A stretch of 31,403 bases of DNA from UBA9076 sp964418835 (GTDB lineage: Bacteria > Bacillota_I > Bacilli_A > Erysipelotrichales > Erysipelotrichaceae). The DNA lies in contig CAYQNJ010000015.1 in assembly GCA_964418835.1 (NCBI GenBank), positions 1 to 31,403 of the forward strand, in the 5' to 3' direction. The position numbers and the translations under genes were made by a program. The notes beneath the pieces were generated by a model. The model had not been told where the DNA came from. It did no database searches and saw nothing but the letters and a program-made list of their open reading frames with translations. Of the stretch, positions 30,559 through 31,403 are shown one piece after another. Positions within the stretch are counted from its first letter, which is position 1, and every line of letters starts with the position of its first letter.

Positions 30559-30588
30559 AAAAGAACGATTGCTCATCGTTCTTTTTTT
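30557..30588. terminator. Bidirectional intrinsic terminator
   Basis: AAGAACGAT (30561-30569) and ATCGTTCTT (30575-30583) form the core stem with a 5-nt loop. Runs of A before it and T after it give U-tracts on both strands, so it serves the aldo/keto reductase gene and the convergent membrane-protein gene. Confidence 0.9.
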
Positions 30589-30635
30589 ATCTTTTTATTT
30601 ATATCCTTGACATGGGGTATAGATCAAAGTACTTT

Positions 30636-31064
30636 TTACATTTCTTTATTATATTTAATTCTGTAATAAATCGAAACACCAATAATAATTAAATATGAAA
30701 TCGCAATTAATAATATAACTTGTAATGGAATATTCATTGGGCTAATAGCTAACAATAAAGCCGCAAATATAAATGTCATTGCATCATATGCTTTTGCCTT
30801 TGCTTTATTCATGATTTCTATATTTCTCTCATCATTTTGTTCGATTTCTATTTCCTTTAGTAATTCAGGATTATTAGCGGTTGTTTTAATTTCGATGATC
30901 TTACCAAATCCATGACCAAACATTCCACAACCTATACCAACTAAAAGGTATGGTATAGCTAGAGAAAAACTTGAAGTTAATATATTTGTTTTAATAAGTA
31001 TTAGTCCAACAACTAACAATATTAGACCAAATATAGTTAATAAATAAGCATTATTCTTTTTCAT
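30636..31064 (-). CDS. Small membrane protein partner of the XRE regulator
   Basis: This 142-residue protein has four hydrophobic segments, at about 5-27, 33-52, 92-110 and 113-135. The charged stretch at about 57-88 between the helix pairs (EIEQNDERNIEIMNKAKAKAYD) contains Asn-Asp-Glu-Arg, a motif common in small membrane proteins encoded next to short XRE regulators in Firmicutes. Its start overlaps the XRE stop by 4 nt (ATGA), so expression is coupled. Function is unknown. Confidence 0.75.
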   Translation of the reverse strand: MKKNNAYLLTIFGLILLVVGLILIKTNILTSSFSLAIPYLLVGIGCGMFGHGFGKIIEIKTTANNPELLKEIEIEQNDERNIEIMNKAKAKAYDAMTFIFAALLLAISPMNIPLQVILLIAISYLIIIGVSIYYRIKYNKEM

Positions 31065-31264
31065 AATGACTCCTTTTCATATATAAATATTTCTTCAATT
31101 TTCATATCAAAGTAATCAGCTATTTTAAATGCAAGTATAATAGAAGGATTATATCTTCCATTTTCTAATGAGCCTATAGTTTGTCTTGAAACGCTTAAAA
31201 CTGATGCTAATTCTTCTTGATTAATTCCTTTATTCTTTCTAATTTCTTCCAATCTATTTTTCAA
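31061..31264 (-). CDS. Short XRE-family HTH repressor
   Basis: This 67-residue protein is almost only a Cro/CI-type helix-turn-helix (about 4-58), with NKGINQEELASVLSVSRQTI followed by ENGRYNPSIILAFKIA. It starts with TTG (31264-31262); GGAGGTG on the reverse strand lies 8 nt upstream, and a later start would cut into the DNA-binding domain. It is co-transcribed with a membrane protein. Two similar palindromes flank its promoter, which suggests negative autoregulation. Confidence 0.88.
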   Translation of the reverse strand: MKNRLEEIRKNKGINQEELASVLSVSRQTIGSLENGRYNPSIILAFKIADYFDMKIEEIFIYEKESL

Positions 31265-31284
31265 TATTTAGACACCTCCAATGG

Positions 31285-31340
31285 AAAGTATACTTTACAA
31301 TTAAATAATAGCACTATTCATGCTTATGTCAAGTTAACTT
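31285..31340 (-). promoter_or_regulatory. Promoter of the XRE operon flanked by two palindromic operators
   Basis: On the reverse strand TTGACA (31332-31327) and the extended -10 TGC-TATTAT (31313-31305) are separated by 16 bp. AAAGTATACTTT (31285-31296) lies at the transcript start and AAGTTAACTT (31331-31340) overlaps the -35. Both read AAGTwwACTTTACA on the forward strand and their centres are 45 bp apart, as expected for one dimeric repressor. Confidence 0.75.
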
Positions 31341-31378
31341 TACATTTATTTTTTAAATTAAAGTCACTGTTTTTATTA

Positions 31379-31403
31379 TGCTATAATCTAAATGTTAGAT
31401 TAT
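31379..31403 (+). promoter_or_regulatory. Extended -10 promoter overlapping a palindrome at the right edge
   Basis: TGC-TATAAT (31379-31387) is an extended -10 element pointing rightward. It overlaps the perfect inverted repeat ATAATCTAA-ATG-TTAGATTAT (31383-31403), which covers the expected start site and could be an operator. The controlled gene lies outside the window. Confidence 0.5.

Noticed and set aside
1..31403. CRISPR array, insertion sequence, prophage or rRNA genes
   Set aside because: No regularly spaced direct repeats, terminal inverted repeats with a transposase, phage structural genes or rRNA sequences were seen.
1..31403. UGA read as tryptophan
   Set aside because: Several genes end with TGA at the right length, such as aroB and tyrA, and the only tRNA-Trp has anticodon CCA.

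Overview
The window is about 31 kb of very AT-rich, densely coding bacterial DNA with the look of a low-GC Bacillota (Firmicutes) chromosome. It has lipoprotein-type export signals, purine-rich Shine-Dalgarno (SD) sites and intrinsic terminators with U-tracts. UGA is used as a stop codon and the tRNA-Trp has a CCA anticodon, so the genetic code is standard and Mycoplasma-type recoding is excluded. The DUF6591-like lipoprotein, the NusG-II/Gx-transporter pair and the lipid-anchored FMN/FAD reductase fit an anaerobic Firmicute, perhaps Erysipelotrichia-like; this placement is an inference.

Layout. 1-4.5 kb: a MATE exporter, a CPBP-family membrane protein whose catalytic motifs are eroded, a membrane-anchored glycerophosphodiester phosphodiesterase, and tRNA-Leu(CAA). 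4.5-7.2 kb: bifunctional NAD(P)H-hydrate repair enzyme (reverse strand), a histone-H1-like Lys/Ala/Pro-tailed protein, and a small membrane protein. 7.2-11.4 kb: prephenate dehydratase, a YczE-like membrane protein, a MerR-family regulator, and a flavocytochrome-c-like surface reductase whose promoter has the 19-bp spacer and dyad of MerR control. 11.4-18.5 kb: a tightly overlapping operon aroB-aroC-aroE/K-aroF-aroA-tyrA-aroQ, covering all seven shikimate steps plus prephenate dehydrogenase.

The most interesting element is the leader of the aro operon. It encodes a 15-residue peptide, MIKLRQVTYFYFYFR, with alternating Tyr and Phe codons. Four RNA segments follow that can form mutually exclusive 10-bp pairings, ending in a strong terminator directly before the aroB SD. 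This is the architecture of ribosome-mediated (leader-peptide) transcription attenuation by Tyr/Phe. In Firmicutes, T-boxes usually do this job.

18.5-25.2 kb: a second MATE exporter with an apparently leaderless promoter, a NusG-II/Gx-transporter pair, a cytoplasmic 5'-nucleotidase convergent with uridine phosphorylase, and a reverse-strand operon of phosphodiester glycosidase, exported protein and uridine phosphorylase. 25.2-27.7 kb: a small BFD-type [2Fe-2S] protein, tRNA-Glu and tRNA-Trp, then an ankyrin-like gene and an unrecognised gene that look like accessory content. 27.8-31.4 kb: a MerR regulator with a 21-bp palindromic operator and a lipoprotein, a UcpA-like dehydrogenase, an aldo/keto reductase, and a reverse-strand XRE regulator/membrane-protein pair.

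Many genes here have very short 5' leaders: the -10 box lies only about 18-26 nt before the start codon. Several start sites were corrected on this basis.
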